The notes below the pieces were generated by a model. The model was not told the DNA's origin and did no database searches. It saw nothing but the letters and a program-made list of their open reading frames with translations. 64,000 bases of DNA, taken from the NCBI GenBank assembly GCA_016790285.1, contig JAEUPJ010000008.1:1-64000 (forward strand). The letters are read 5' to 3'. Positions 16,417 to 24,520 of the stretch are shown here, piece after piece (within the stretch, counting starts at the first letter, position 1; the number at the start of each line of letters is the position of its first letter). This DNA is from Roseateles sp. (lineage in GTDB: Bacteria; Pseudomonadota; Gammaproteobacteria; Burkholderiales; Burkholderiaceae_C). The translations under genes and the position numbers were made by a program.

Positions 16417-16911
16417 ATGCTAGTCAACACGTTCAACGTGCTCTTCATATGTACCGGCAACTCAGCCCGCTCCATCATGGCGGAAGGGCTGATGAACCAC
16501 CTGGGAGACCGCCGCTTCAAGGCCTACTCGGCAGGCAGCCATCCCACCGGCGTCGTCAACCCTTTGGCCTTGCAGACGCTGGCTTCGCTTCACGTGCCTG
16601 CCGATGGCTTCCGGAGCAAGCGTTGGGACGAGTTCGCCGTGCTTGGTTCGCCCATCATGGACTTTGTCTTCACCGTCTGCGACTCGGCCGCCGGTGAGGT
16701 CTGCCCCGTATGGCCAGGCCAACCCATGACGGCTCACTGGGGTGTGCCTGACCCCGCAGCGACGCAGGGCAGCGAGGCGGCGAGGCAGCAGGCCTTCCTT
16801 GACGTTGCCGTCACGCTGAAGCGGCGCATCGAGCTGCTTCTGGCGCTCCCACTTCCCAAGCTGGAGCCACTGGCGATCCAGCACGAGATCCAACAGATCG
16901 GCACACGCTGA
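16417..16911 (+). CDS. arsC: Arsenate reductase, low-molecular-weight phosphatase type (copy 1)
   Basis: A 164-residue arsenate reductase reducing As(V) to As(III) in the cytoplasm. The P-loop is CTGNSARS (about residues 13-20). Additional redox cysteines are in VCDSAAGEVCP, and DPA appears as the general acid region (WGVPDPAA). The ATG at 16417 has a strong AGGAGA ribosome site (16406-16411). Base composition and codon use (for example CTA, ATA-type and TGT codons) look less GC-rich than the following copy, which suggests separate acquisition. It lies 13 bp after arsR and 7 bp before copy 2. Confidence 0.93.
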   Translation: MLVNTFNVLFICTGNSARSIMAEGLMNHLGDRRFKAYSAGSHPTGVVNPLALQTLASLHVPADGFRSKRWDEFAVLGSPIMDFVFTVCDSAAGEVCPVWPGQPMTAHWGVPDPAATQGSEAARQQAFLDVAVTLKRRIELLLALPLPKLEPLAIQHEIQQIGTR

Positions 16912-16918
16912 GCATTCC

Positions 16919-17422
16919 ATGACCACTCACGTTCTCATCCTCTGCACCCACAACTCCGCCCGCAGCGTCCTCAGCGAAGGCATGCTCAACCACTGGGCCC
17001 AAAAGCTCGGCAAGGACGTCAAGGCCCACAGCGCCGGCAGTGCCCCGAGCGGCCGCCTCAACCCTTTCGCGCTCGAGGCCCTGCAGCAGGCGGGTGTCGA
17101 CACCACCGGCTACCGCAGCAAGAGCTGGGACGAGTTCACCGGCCCCGAGGCGCCGCCGCTGTCCATCGTCATCACCGTGTGCGACAGCGCGGCGGCCGAG
17201 CAGTGCCCGGTGTTCTTCGGCGGCCAGGGCCAGCCGGTCAAGGTGCATTGGGGCTACCCCGACCCGTCCAACGCCGAGGGCGGCGACGAAGGCAAGCGCC
17301 GCGCCTTCGAGCTGACGCGCCAGGCCATCGGCTACCGCATGCTGCAGTTGCTGGCACTGCCGCTGGCCTCCCTCACGCCCGCCGAGCTGCAGCAGGCTCT
17401 CATCGCCATCGCACGGACCTGA
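16919..17422 (+). CDS. arsC: Arsenate reductase, low-molecular-weight phosphatase type (copy 2)
   Basis: A 167-residue paralogue of the upstream arsC. The P-loop is CTHNSARS at residues 9-16, the resolving cysteines lie in VCDSAAAEQCPVF, and the general acid loop is WGYPDPSN. Codon use is GC-rich like the genome, unlike copy 1. Two tandem, clearly divergent arsC genes in one operon suggest either different electron donors (thioredoxin or glutaredoxin) or stepwise acquisition. Only 2 bp separate its stop from the aquaporin start. Confidence 0.94.
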   Translation: MTTHVLILCTHNSARSVLSEGMLNHWAQKLGKDVKAHSAGSAPSGRLNPFALEALQQAGVDTTGYRSKSWDEFTGPEAPPLSIVITVCDSAAAEQCPVFFGGQGQPVKVHWGYPDPSNAEGGDEGKRRAFELTRQAIGYRMLQLLALPLASLTPAELQQALIAIART

Positions 17423-17424
17423 GC

Positions 17425-18102
17425 ATGGGGCTGCCCCGCCAACTGCTCGCCGAGGCCCTCGGCACCGCGCTGCTGCTGGCCGTCGTCATCGGCTCGGGCG
17501 TCATGGCCGAGCGCCTGGCCGGCGGCAACGTCGCGCTGGCGCTGCTGGCCAACACGCTGGCGACGGTGGGCGGGCTGTACGTGCTCATCGAGGTGTTCGG
17601 GCCCGTCAGCGGTGCGCACTTCAACCCGGCGGTCAGCGCCGTGATGGCCTGGCGTGGCGCGCTGCCGGCGGGCGCGCTGCTGCCCTTCATCGTCGCGCAG
17701 CTGGCCGGCGCCTGGCTCGGCGCGCTGCTCGCCCACGCGATGTTCGACATGACGCTGCTGCAGGCGTCCGCCAAGCTGCGCACCGGCACCGGCCAATGGG
17801 TGGCCGAAGCGGTGGCCACCTTCGGCCTCGTGCTCGTCATCCTGCGCGCGCCGGCCTCCCGCGTGGCGGCGATGGTGGCGGCCTACATCGGCGCGGCCTA
17901 CTGGTTCACCGCGTCCACCTCGTTCGCGAACCCGGCCGCCGTGTTCGGGCGCATGTTCAGCGACAGCTTCGCCGGCATCGCACCGGCGAGCGCCCCCGGC
18001 TTCGTCGTGGCCGAGCTGCTCGGCGCCGCGTTGGCGGTGGCGATGCATCGGCTGCTGGGCGGGCCGGCGCCGGCAAGCGGCACGAAGGCCACCCATGTCT
18101 GA
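17425..18102 (+). CDS. aqpS: Aquaglyceroporin-type channel, probable As(III) exit channel
   Basis: A 225-residue MIP-family channel with six membrane helices and two half-helix NPA boxes: HFNPAVS in the first half and [12 protein letters not shown] in the second. The Arg after the second NPA box, part of the selectivity filter, is present. No ArsB or Acr3 efflux pump is encoded in the island. The arrangement matches the Sinorhizobium meliloti ars operon, in which AqpS conducts arsenite formed by ArsC out of the cell down its gradient. It starts 3 bp after arsC2 and overlaps arsH by 8 bp. Confidence 0.9.
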   Translation: MGLPRQLLAEALGTALLLAVVIGSGVMAERLAGGNVALALLANTLATVGGLYVLIEVFGPVSGAHFNPAVSAVMAWRGALPAGALLPFIVAQLAGAWLGALLAHAMFDMTLLQASAKLRTGTGQWVAEAVATFGLVLVILRAPASRVAAMVAAYIGAAYWFTASTSFANPAAVFGRMFSDSFAGIAPASAPGFVVAELLGAALAVAMHRLLGGPAPASGTKATHV

Positions 18103-18826
18103 CCGCCTCTTTCCCGACGCCACGTTTCCCGCGCTGCGCGCCGAGCAGTTCGACGTGCCCACGCAGGCGCGGCTCACCGTGCCGGTGCCGTCGCAACACC
18201 GGCCACGGTTCCTGATGCTCTATGGCTCGCTGCGTGAACGCTCGTACAGCCGCCTGCTGACCTTCGAGGCCGCCCGCCTGCTGGAGGCGATGGGCGCGGA
18301 GGTGCGCCTCTTCAACCCCAGCGGCCTGCCGCTGCCCGACGACGCCCCCGAGACTCACCCCAAGGTGCAGGAACTGCGCGAGCTGGCGGCCTGGTCCGAA
18401 GGCATGGTGTGGTGCTCGCCCGAGCGGCACGGTGCCATGACCGGCATCATGAAGTCGCAGATCGACTGGATCCCCCTGTCCAGCGGCGCCGTGCGGCCCA
18501 CGCAGGGCAAGACGCTGGCCGTGATGCAGGTCTGCGGCGGTTCGCAGTCCTTCAACGCCGTCAACCAGATGCGCGTGCTCGGCCGCTGGATGCGCATGCT
18601 GACCATCCCCAATCAGTCCTCGGTGGCCAAGGCCTTCGCCGAGTTCACCGAGGACGGCCGCATGAAGCCCTCGGCGTTCTACGACCGCGTGGTGGACGTG
18701 ATGGAGGAGCTGTTCAAGTTCACGCTGCTCACACGCGACCTGGGGCCGTACCTCGTGGACCGCTACAGCGAGCGCGTGGAGAGCGCCGAGGCGCTGTCGC
18801 GGCGTGTGAACCAGCGCGCGATCTGA
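18095..18826 (+). CDS. arsH: ArsH NADPH-dependent FMN reductase, organoarsenical oxidase
   Basis: A 243-residue ArsH. Hallmarks are the flavodoxin-like phosphate loop [15 protein letters not shown], then [20 protein letters not shown] and [20 protein letters not shown]. The family oxidises trivalent methyl and aryl arsenicals to less toxic pentavalent forms using NADPH and FMN. It is the last gene of operon A; the gene overlaps aqpS and is followed by an intrinsic terminator at 18841. Presence of arsH already suggests exposure to organoarsenicals, relevant to the operon that follows. Confidence 0.96.
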   Translation: MSDRLFPDATFPALRAEQFDVPTQARLTVPVPSQHRPRFLMLYGSLRERSYSRLLTFEAARLLEAMGAEVRLFNPSGLPLPDDAPETHPKVQELRELAAWSEGMVWCSPERHGAMTGIMKSQIDWIPLSSGAVRPTQGKTLAVMQVCGGSQSFNAVNQMRVLGRWMRMLTIPNQSSVAKAFAEFTEDGRMKPSAFYDRVVDVMEELFKFTLLTRDLGPYLVDRYSERVESAEALSRRVNQRAI

Positions 18827-18840
18827 ACCCACCCCCACCG

Positions 18841-18865
18841 AACGGGGCCGAGGCCCCGTTGTTTT
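18841..18865 (+). terminator. Rho-independent terminator of the arsR-arsH operon
   Basis: A perfect stem AACGGGGCC / GGCCCCGTT with a 2-nt GA loop (18841-18860), followed by GTTTT (18861-18865). It lies 15 bp after the arsH stop. It separates operon A from the marR-led operon B. Confidence 0.88.
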
Positions 18866-18875
18866 GGCCGATGTA

Positions 18876-18941
18876 GTTGCTATTGACAACCAAACACCCC
18901 TTCGCCACCATGCGCTCACTTCGTTGCTATTCGCATCCAAA
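18876..18941 (+). promoter_or_regulatory. Direct-repeat candidate operator in front of the marR-like gene
   Basis: Two near-identical 19-bp copies: GTTGCTATTGACAACCAAA (18876-18894) and GTTGCTATTCGCATCCAAA (18923-18941), starting 47 bp apart and differing at only three positions. The first contains TTGACA and a GTTG/CAAC dyad. The second ends on the A of the marR start codon. They look like paired binding sites for the MarR protein encoded next to them. Confidence 0.6.
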
Positions 18942-19432
18942 TGACCGACTCCTCCGCCGGCAGCCTGCTGCGCGAAGTGGCCCGCATGTACACCCGCGCC
19001 CAGCGCGTGGTGGCCGACTGCTGCCGCACCACCAGCACCCAGTGCCACCTGCTGACCGAACTCGGGCGCTCGGGGCCGTTGCCGCTGTCGGAGCTCGGCA
19101 CGCGGGTGAGCCTGGAGAAGAGCTGGGTGTCGCGCGCGGTGGAGGCCATGGCAGCCCGTGGGCTGGTGAGCAAGGTGCCGAACCCGTCCGACGCAAGGAG
19201 CTGGCTCGTCACGCTCACCGCCGACGGCGAACGCACCGTGCATGAGCTGAACCAGACCCTCGACGAGCACGCGGCCCAACTCCTCGCGTCCCTGAACGAG
19301 CGCGAACGCGCCGCCGTCGAGGCCTCCCTGCTGACGCTGCTGAAGGCGCTGCGCGAAGACCCGGCAGCCACGTGCTGCCTGCCGCCCACGGCGCGTCAGG
19401 AACCGACCCGAGAGAGCAAACCATGTTGTTGA
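18941..19432 (+). CDS. Cysteine-rich MarR-family regulator of the organoarsenical-type operon
   Basis: A 163-residue MarR winged-helix protein: LSELGTRVSLEKSWVSRAVEAM is the recognition-helix region (about 50-70) and PNPSDARSWLVTLTADG the wing. It is unusual in cysteines: DCCRTTSTQC near residue 27-35, TCC near 147 and a terminal CC. This suggests thiol-based sensing of a trivalent metalloid or oxidant, which is inference. The ATG at 18941 abuts a direct-repeat element. The last 10 bp overlap the next gene, so regulator and fusion enzyme are co-translated. Confidence 0.85.
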   Translation: MTDSSAGSLLREVARMYTRAQRVVADCCRTTSTQCHLLTELGRSGPLPLSELGTRVSLEKSWVSRAVEAMAARGLVSKVPNPSDARSWLVTLTADGERTVHELNQTLDEHAAQLLASLNERERAAVEASLLTLLKALREDPAATCCLPPTARQEPTRESKPCC

Positions 19433-21273
19433 ATGCATCCATTGCCCTGCGCCCGGCGGCTGCGGCCGACTGGCCCGCCATCGAAGCCCTGCTGCGCGCC
19501 CACCAGCTGCCCACCGAGGGCGCGCGCGAGCACCTCGCCACCACCCTCCTGGCCACGCAAGGCAGCGAGGTGGTGGGCTGCGCCGGCGCCGAGGTCTACG
19601 GCAGCGTCGCGCTGCTGCGCTCCGTCGCCGTGGCACCGGGCCTGCACCGGCAAGGCATCGGCCGGCTGCTGGTGGAGCGCCTGCTGCACGAAGCCCGCGC
19701 GCGCGACATCGCCACCCTGTACCTGCTGACCGTCACCGCCCCCGAGTACTTCGCCCAGTTCGGCTTCAAGCGCCGCAAGATGGACGAGGCCCCGGCCGCC
19801 CTCAAGGCCTCCGCCGAGTTCCAGGGCGCCTGCCCGGCTTGCGCGGCACTGATGTCGCTGACGCTGCGCGAGGCGCCGGCCGTTGACCCGGGCCTGCCGG
19901 TGGCCGTGCTCGGCGCCGGCCCCGTGGGGCTGGCGGCCGTGGCCCAGCTGCTGGAGCGCGGCCTGCCGGTGGTGGCGCTGGAGGCAGGTGCCTCGGTCGG
20001 CGCCAACCTGCTGGACTACGGCCATGTGCAGCTCTTCTCACCCTGGCAGTTCAATGTCGACCCGGCCATGGCCCGGCAGCTGGCGCCCACCGGCTGGCAG
20101 GCGCCCCCGGCAGGCGGCCTGCCCCGCGCCGCCGACGTCGTCACGCAGGTGCTGCAGCCCTTCGCCGCACTGCCCGCCGTCGCCGAGGTGCTGCGCCTGG
20201 GCGCACGCGTGACGGCCATCAGCCGCGAGGGCTTGGACAAGGTCAAGAGCGCCGGCCGCGAGCAGGCCGCCTTCCTCGTGCAGTACACCCAGGGTGGCGA
20301 GGCCCGCACGCTGCGCGCCCGCGCCGTCATCGACGCCACCGGCACCTGGAACCAGCCCAACCCGCTGGGCGCCAGCGGCCTGCCCGCCCAGGGCGAAGCC
20401 GAGGCCGCCGCGCAGGTGTTCTACGGCATCCCCGACGTGGCCGGTGCCCTGCGCTCGCGCTATGCCGGCAAGCACACGCTGGTGGTCGGCGCCGGGCACT
20501 CGGCGGCGAACGCGCTGCTGGCGCTGGCCGAGCTGGCCGCTGCCGCGCCCGGCACGCGCCTGGCGTGGGCGGTGCGCTCGGCGTCGCTGCAACGCGTGTT
20601 CGGGGGCGGCAGTGCCGACGCCCTGCCCGCCCGCGGTGCGCTCGGCGCCGCGCTGCGCCGGCTGCGCGACAGCGGCACGCTGGCCTTTCATGGCGGCCTG
20701 CGCATCACGCGCCTCGAGCGCGTGGGCGCGCAGCTGCGCGTGAGCGGGCTGGACACGCGCCAGCAGCCGGTGGTGATCGAGGGCATCGACGAGATCATCT
20801 GCGCCACCGGCCAGCGGCCCGACCTGCAACTGGCCAGCGAGCTGCGGCTGCGGCTGGACCCGGCACTGGAGTCGACCGAAGCCCTGGGCCCGCTGATCGA
20901 CCCCAACGTGCACAGCTGCGGCACGGTGCGCCCGCACGGGCACCGCGAGCTCGCCCACCCCGAGCCCGGCTTCTACACCGTCGGCGTGAAGAGTTATGGC
21001 CGCGCGCCGACCTTCCTGATGGCCACCGGCTTCGAGCAGGCCCGCTCGGTGGTGGCCGCGATCGCCGGCGACCTCGCCGCGGCTGACCGCGTGGAGCTGG
21101 AACTGCCCGAGACCGGCGTGTGCTCGACCGACCGCGGCGATGAAGCCGAGGCCGGCGGCGGCCCGAGCCGCTGCTGCGGGGCCGCCCCCACGGCAGCAGC
21201 AGCGACGGCCGTGGCCGTCGCGCTGCCGGCGCCCCCGGCCACCGCGGCGCGCGCCTCGCGCTGCTGCGGCTGA
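19423..21273 (+). CDS. ArsN2-like GNAT acetyltransferase fused to FAD/NAD(P)-binding monooxygenase-like flavoprotein
   Basis: A 616-residue two-part protein. Residues 1-150 are a GNAT domain of the ArsN2 kind: RSVAVAPGLHRQGIGRLLV is the acetyl-CoA loop and APEYFAQFGFKRR the C-terminal strand, followed by a CPAC pair at 137-140. Residues about 157-575 form a flavoprotein with an FAD fold (AVLGAGPVGLAAVAQL) and a second dinucleotide fold (TLVVGAGHSAANALLAL), plus ICATGQRPDL, as in FMO/thioredoxin-reductase-like enzymes such as ArsO-type proteins. The C-terminal about 45 residues are an Ala-rich linker with two SRCCG repeats, potential metalloid ligands. ATG at 19423 matches the GNAT start. A role in modifying and oxidising an arsenical is inferred from context. 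Confidence 0.82.
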   Translation: MLLNASIALRPAAAADWPAIEALLRAHQLPTEGAREHLATTLLATQGSEVVGCAGAEVYGSVALLRSVAVAPGLHRQGIGRLLVERLLHEARARDIATLYLLTVTAPEYFAQFGFKRRKMDEAPAALKASAEFQGACPACAALMSLTLREAPAVDPGLPVAVLGAGPVGLAAVAQLLERGLPVVALEAGASVGANLLDYGHVQLFSPWQFNVDPAMARQLAPTGWQAPPAGGLPRAADVVTQVLQPFAALPAVAEVLRLGARVTAISREGLDKVKSAGREQAAFLVQYTQGGEARTLRARAVIDATGTWNQPNPLGASGLPAQGEAEAAAQVFYGIPDVAGALRSRYAGKHTLVVGAGHSAANALLALAELAAAAPGTRLAWAVRSASLQRVFGGGSADALPARGALGAALRRLRDSGTLAFHGGLRITRLERVGAQLRVSGLDTRQQPVVIEGIDEIICATGQRPDLQLASELRLRLDPALESTEALGPLIDPNVHSCGTVRPHGHRELAHPEPGFYTVGVKSYGRAPTFLMATGFEQARSVVAAIAGDLAAADRVELELPETGVCSTDRGDEAEAGGGPSRCCGAAPTAAAATAVAVALPAPPATAARASRCCG

Positions 21274-21275
21274 CG

Positions 21276-22493
21276 ATGGCCAGCGCCGGGCCGCGCGTCG
21301 TCGCCACGCTGGGCAGCGCCCAGACACTGGCCTGGGCGTCGTCGTACTACCTGCCGGCGATGCTGGCCCGGCCGATGGCGGCCGACCTCGGCGTGGCCGA
21401 GCCGACGGTGTTCGCGGCGTTCTCGGCGGCGCTGGTGGTGTCGGCCTTCGTCGGGCCGCAGGCGGGCCGGCGCATCGACCGCTGGGGCGGCCGCCCGGTC
21501 CTGATGGCCACCAGCGTCGGCTTCGCCCTGGGCCTGGCGATGCTCGCGCTGGCCAGCGAGCCGCTCGGCCTGTTCGCAGCCTGGCTCGTCATGGGCGTGG
21601 CGATGGGCAGCGGGCTGTACGAGGCGGCCTTCGCCTCACTCGTGCGGCTGTACGGGCACGGCGCGCGCAACGCCATCACCGGCATCACGCTGATCGCAGG
21701 CTTCGCCAGCACGGTGGGCTGGCCGTTGTCGGCCGCGCTGGAGCATGCCTTCGGCTGGCGCGGCGCCTGCTGGGCCTGGGCGGCGCTGCACCTGGCGGTG
21801 GGCCTGCCGCTGAATGCGTGGCTGCCGCGGGCCGTGGCGGCCGATGCGGCACCGGCGCCCATCACCCCATCGTCGCCACCGGCCGCCTCGCAGCCGCCCG
21901 CCGCCCATCCAGCGCCGCCACTGCGCAGCGCCGCGCTGCTGGCGTGGGTGTTCGCCGTGACCTGGTTCATCAGCACCGCCATGGCTGCGCACCTGCCGCA
22001 TCTGCTGAACGCCGTCGGCACCGCGCCCGGGGCCGTCATCGCCATCGGGGCGCTGGTGGGGCCGGCCCAGGTCGCCGGGCGGCTGCTGGAGTTCGGCCTG
22101 CTGCGCCGGCTGCACCCGCTGCTGTCCGCGCGCCTGGCCGCGCTCATGCACCCGCTGGGCGCCGTGCTGCTGGCCCTGGGCGGCGCCCCGCTGGCGGCGG
22201 TGTTCGCGCTGCTGCATGGGGCGGGCAATGGCATCCTGACCATCGCCAAGGGCACGTTGCCGCTGGCGCTCTTCGGCACGGCCGGCTACGGCCACCGCCA
22301 GGGCCTGCTGATGCTGCCGGCCCGGCTCGCCCAGGCCCTGTCGCCCTGGCTCTTCGGGCTGCTGCTGGCCCACCTCGGCGCCGGCGCGCTGTGGTGCTCG
22401 GCCGCACTGGCCCTGAGCGCGCTGGCGGCCCTGCTGTTCATCCACCCCCCGACGCCGGAGGCCCCGCTTGAAGATCCGCACCGCCACCCCTGA
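21276..22493 (+). CDS. Major facilitator superfamily exporter in the arsenical operon
   Basis: A 405-residue MFS protein with 12 predicted membrane helices. The opening AQTLAWASSYYLPAML and the loop 2-3 motif GPQAGRRIDRWGGRPVL identify the superfamily. A long Pro/Ala-rich cytoplasmic loop (about residues 185-215) divides the two halves. It starts 2 bp after the fusion gene and overlaps the next gene by 26 bp. By position it should export the product or substrate of the fusion enzyme. MFS arsenical exporters ArsJ, ArsK and ArsP-independent types exist, but I cannot place this protein in one of them from sequence alone. Confidence 0.85.
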   Translation: MASAGPRVVATLGSAQTLAWASSYYLPAMLARPMAADLGVAEPTVFAAFSAALVVSAFVGPQAGRRIDRWGGRPVLMATSVGFALGLAMLALASEPLGLFAAWLVMGVAMGSGLYEAAFASLVRLYGHGARNAITGITLIAGFASTVGWPLSAALEHAFGWRGACWAWAALHLAVGLPLNAWLPRAVAADAAPAPITPSSPPAASQPPAAHPAPPLRSAALLAWVFAVTWFISTAMAAHLPHLLNAVGTAPGAVIAIGALVGPAQVAGRLLEFGLLRRLHPLLSARLAALMHPLGAVLLALGGAPLAAVFALLHGAGNGILTIAKGTLPLALFGTAGYGHRQGLLMLPARLAQALSPWLFGLLLAHLGAGALWCSAALALSALAALLFIHPPTPEAPLEDPHRHP

Positions 22494-23004
22494 CGACGCC
22501 GCCGCCGTGGCCGCCATCTACGCGCCCATCGTGCAGCACACCGCCATCTCCTTCGAGACGGAGCCGCCCGACACCGCCGAAATGCGCAGCCGCATCGAGA
22601 AGACGCTCGCCCTGCTGCCCTGGCTGGTGGCCGAGGACGAGGCCGGCCACGTCTGCGGCTATGCCTACGCGAGCAAGCACCGCGAGCGCGCGGCCTACCA
22701 GTGGTCGGTGGACACCACCGTCTACGTGCGCGAGGACCAGCGCGGCCGCGGCGTGGGCCGGGCGCTGTACGCGCAGCTGCTGCCGCTGCTGGCCGGCCTC
22801 GGCTACTGCCAGGCCTTCGCCGGCATTGCGCTGCCCAATGCGGGCAGCGTGGCGCTGCACGAGGCGGTGGGTTTCGTGGCCCTGGGCGTGTACCGCGACG
22901 TGGGCTTCAAGCAGGGCCAGTGGCGCGATGTGGGCTGGTGGCAGAAGACGCTGAGCCGGCCCGACGCGCCCGAGCCACCGCGCCCCTTCAGCGCCCCGCG
23001 TTGA
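22468..23004 (+). CDS. PAT/ArsN1-type GNAT N-acetyltransferase
   Basis: A 178-residue acetyltransferase of the phosphinothricin acetyltransferase family, which includes ArsN1, the enzyme that N-acetylates the antibiotic arsinothricin. Diagnostic stretches are PDDAAAVAAIYAPIVQHTAISFET, YAYASKHRERAAYQWSVDTTVYV, the acetyl-CoA loop QRGRGVGRALY, and GFKQGQWRDVGWWQ near the C-terminus. Translation starts at TTG 22468 inside the MFS gene, so coupling is strong. Possible substrates are phosphinothricin, arsinothricin or methionine sulfoximine; position in an arsenic island favours arsinothricin. The end overlaps the convergent halogenase gene by 17 bp. Confidence 0.87.
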   Translation: MKIRTATPDDAAAVAAIYAPIVQHTAISFETEPPDTAEMRSRIEKTLALLPWLVAEDEAGHVCGYAYASKHRERAAYQWSVDTTVYVREDQRGRGVGRALYAQLLPLLAGLGYCQAFAGIALPNAGSVALHEAVGFVALGVYRDVGFKQGQWRDVGWWQKTLSRPDAPEPPRPFSAPR

Positions 23005-24520
23005 TCTGCTGGATCAGCGCCCGGTGCGCGGGCAGGTCGGCCACGGCGCGGTCGGCATAACGCTGGATCTTGGCGAACACCTTGGCGGCCTCGTCCGCGC
23101 GCGGGAAGTCGTCGCGGCCGGCGCTGAGGTCGGTGGCGAAGCCCATGCCGTACAGGATGTACTGGTAGTTGAAGAAGGCGAAGGTCTCGGTGTCGAGCAC
23201 GAAGTCGAAGCGCCCCGGCGGGCGCAGCCGCCATTCCTCCAGCAGGCCGGCCAGGCGCTCGGGGATGGTGGCGGGGTCGGCGTTGTCGCGCCAGAAGGGC
23301 TCGGGGCGCTGGCTCAGGCAGTAGTGCAGCTTCAGGAAGTTGATGATGTTCTCGAAGCGCGCGGTCATCAGCTCGTTGAAGCGCCGCGCAGGCGCGTGCA
23401 TGGGGCCGCTGTGCGGCAGCATCTCGGCAATCATGCCCACCGCCGCCTCGATGAGCACGAGGCCCGTGGCCTCCAGCGGCTCCAGGAAGCCGGCCGACAG
23501 GCCCACCGCGACGCAGTTCTTCACCCACTGCTGCTCGCGGTAGCCAGGGGCGAAGGGGATGCTGCGCAGGGGCAGGTCCTCGTGGCCCGCGCCGCAGTAG
23601 CGATGCAGGATCTCGGCCGCGCGCTCGTCGCTGACGTGGCTGCTGGAGTAGACGCAGCCCACGCCGCGCGCGCCGTTCAGGCCGATCTCCCACAGCCACC
23701 CCGCCTCGTGGGCCGTGGCGATGGTGCAGCTTTCCATGACGGCCTCGTCGCCCAGCGGCACCTTGCAGGCCAGGGCCCGGTCGGCGAAGAGCTGGCCGCG
23801 CGCCGACGTGAAGGGGCTGCCCAGCGCGCGCCCGATGAGCTCGGCGCGAAAGCCGCTGCAGTCGATGTAGAGGTCGGCCTCGAAGCGCTGCGCGCGGTCG
23901 GTGTCGATGTGGCCAATGACGCCCTGGTCGTCCAGCGTGACGGCGCTGACCGTGCCCTGCACATGCTGCACGCCCAGTTGAGCGGCGCGCTCGGCCAGCA
24001 GCCGCGCGAGCTTGATGGCGTCGAAGTGGTAGGCGTAGTTGAGCGGCGCCGTATAGGGCGCCTCGCCGGCGCGCCTGGGGGCACGGTGCGCAGCGGCCAC
24101 GCGGGCCTGCAGCGTCATGGCCTCGGCAAACGGTGCGCGGGCGGCGGGGTCCTGCAGCAGCCAGTAGGGCACGAGGTTGAGGTCCTCGGCGAAGAACGGC
24201 GCCTCGAAGGGGTGGAAGAAGCTGTGCTGGCGCCGCCCGTCGGGGGCGTGTGCCCAGTCGACGAAACGGATGCCCTGCTTGAGCGTGGCCGAGGTCGCGC
24301 GGATGAAGGCCGACTCGTCGATGCCGAGGTACTGCAGCGTGGTGCGGATGGTCGGGAAGGTGCCCTCGCCGACGCCGACGCTGCTGATGTCGGGCGACTC
24401 CAGCAGCGTGACCTCCAGGTGCGGGCGCTCCGCGAGCTTGAGGGCCTTGGCGAGGTAGGCGGCCGTCAGCCAGCCGGCCGTGCCGCCGCCGACGATGAGG
24501 ATGCGTCGCTTGGGAGTCAT
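22988..24520 (-). CDS. Flavin-dependent tryptophan-halogenase-like enzyme
   Basis: A 510-residue protein of the FAD-dependent tryptophan halogenase family, which chlorinates or brominates activated arenes using FADH2 from a separate reductase. The FAD site IVGGGTAGWLTAAYLAK is at the N-terminus. The catalytic lysine of PrnA (Lys79) is conserved in the ATLKQGIRF stretch. The second hallmark WxWxIP appears as WLWEIGL, with Gly for Pro. GLSAGFLEPLEATG is conserved. The ATG at 24520 overlaps the stop of the upstream VapC gene (ATGA), so the enzyme sits at the end of a toxin-antitoxin operon. No flavin reductase or biosynthetic partner is nearby, so the substrate is unknown. Confidence 0.9.
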   Translation of the reverse strand: MTPKRRILIVGGGTAGWLTAAYLAKALKLAERPHLEVTLLESPDISSVGVGEGTFPTIRTTLQYLGIDESAFIRATSATLKQGIRFVDWAHAPDGRRQHSFFHPFEAPFFAEDLNLVPYWLLQDPAARAPFAEAMTLQARVAAAHRAPRRAGEAPYTAPLNYAYHFDAIKLARLLAERAAQLGVQHVQGTVSAVTLDDQGVIGHIDTDRAQRFEADLYIDCSGFRAELIGRALGSPFTSARGQLFADRALACKVPLGDEAVMESCTIATAHEAGWLWEIGLNGARGVGCVYSSSHVSDERAAEILHRYCGAGHEDLPLRSIPFAPGYREQQWVKNCVAVGLSAGFLEPLEATGLVLIEAAVGMIAEMLPHSGPMHAPARRFNELMTARFENIINFLKLHYCLSQRPEPFWRDNADPATIPERLAGLLEEWRLRPPGRFDFVLDTETFAFFNYQYILYGMGFATDLSAGRDDFPRADEAAKVFAKIQRYADRAVADLPAHRALIQQINAGR

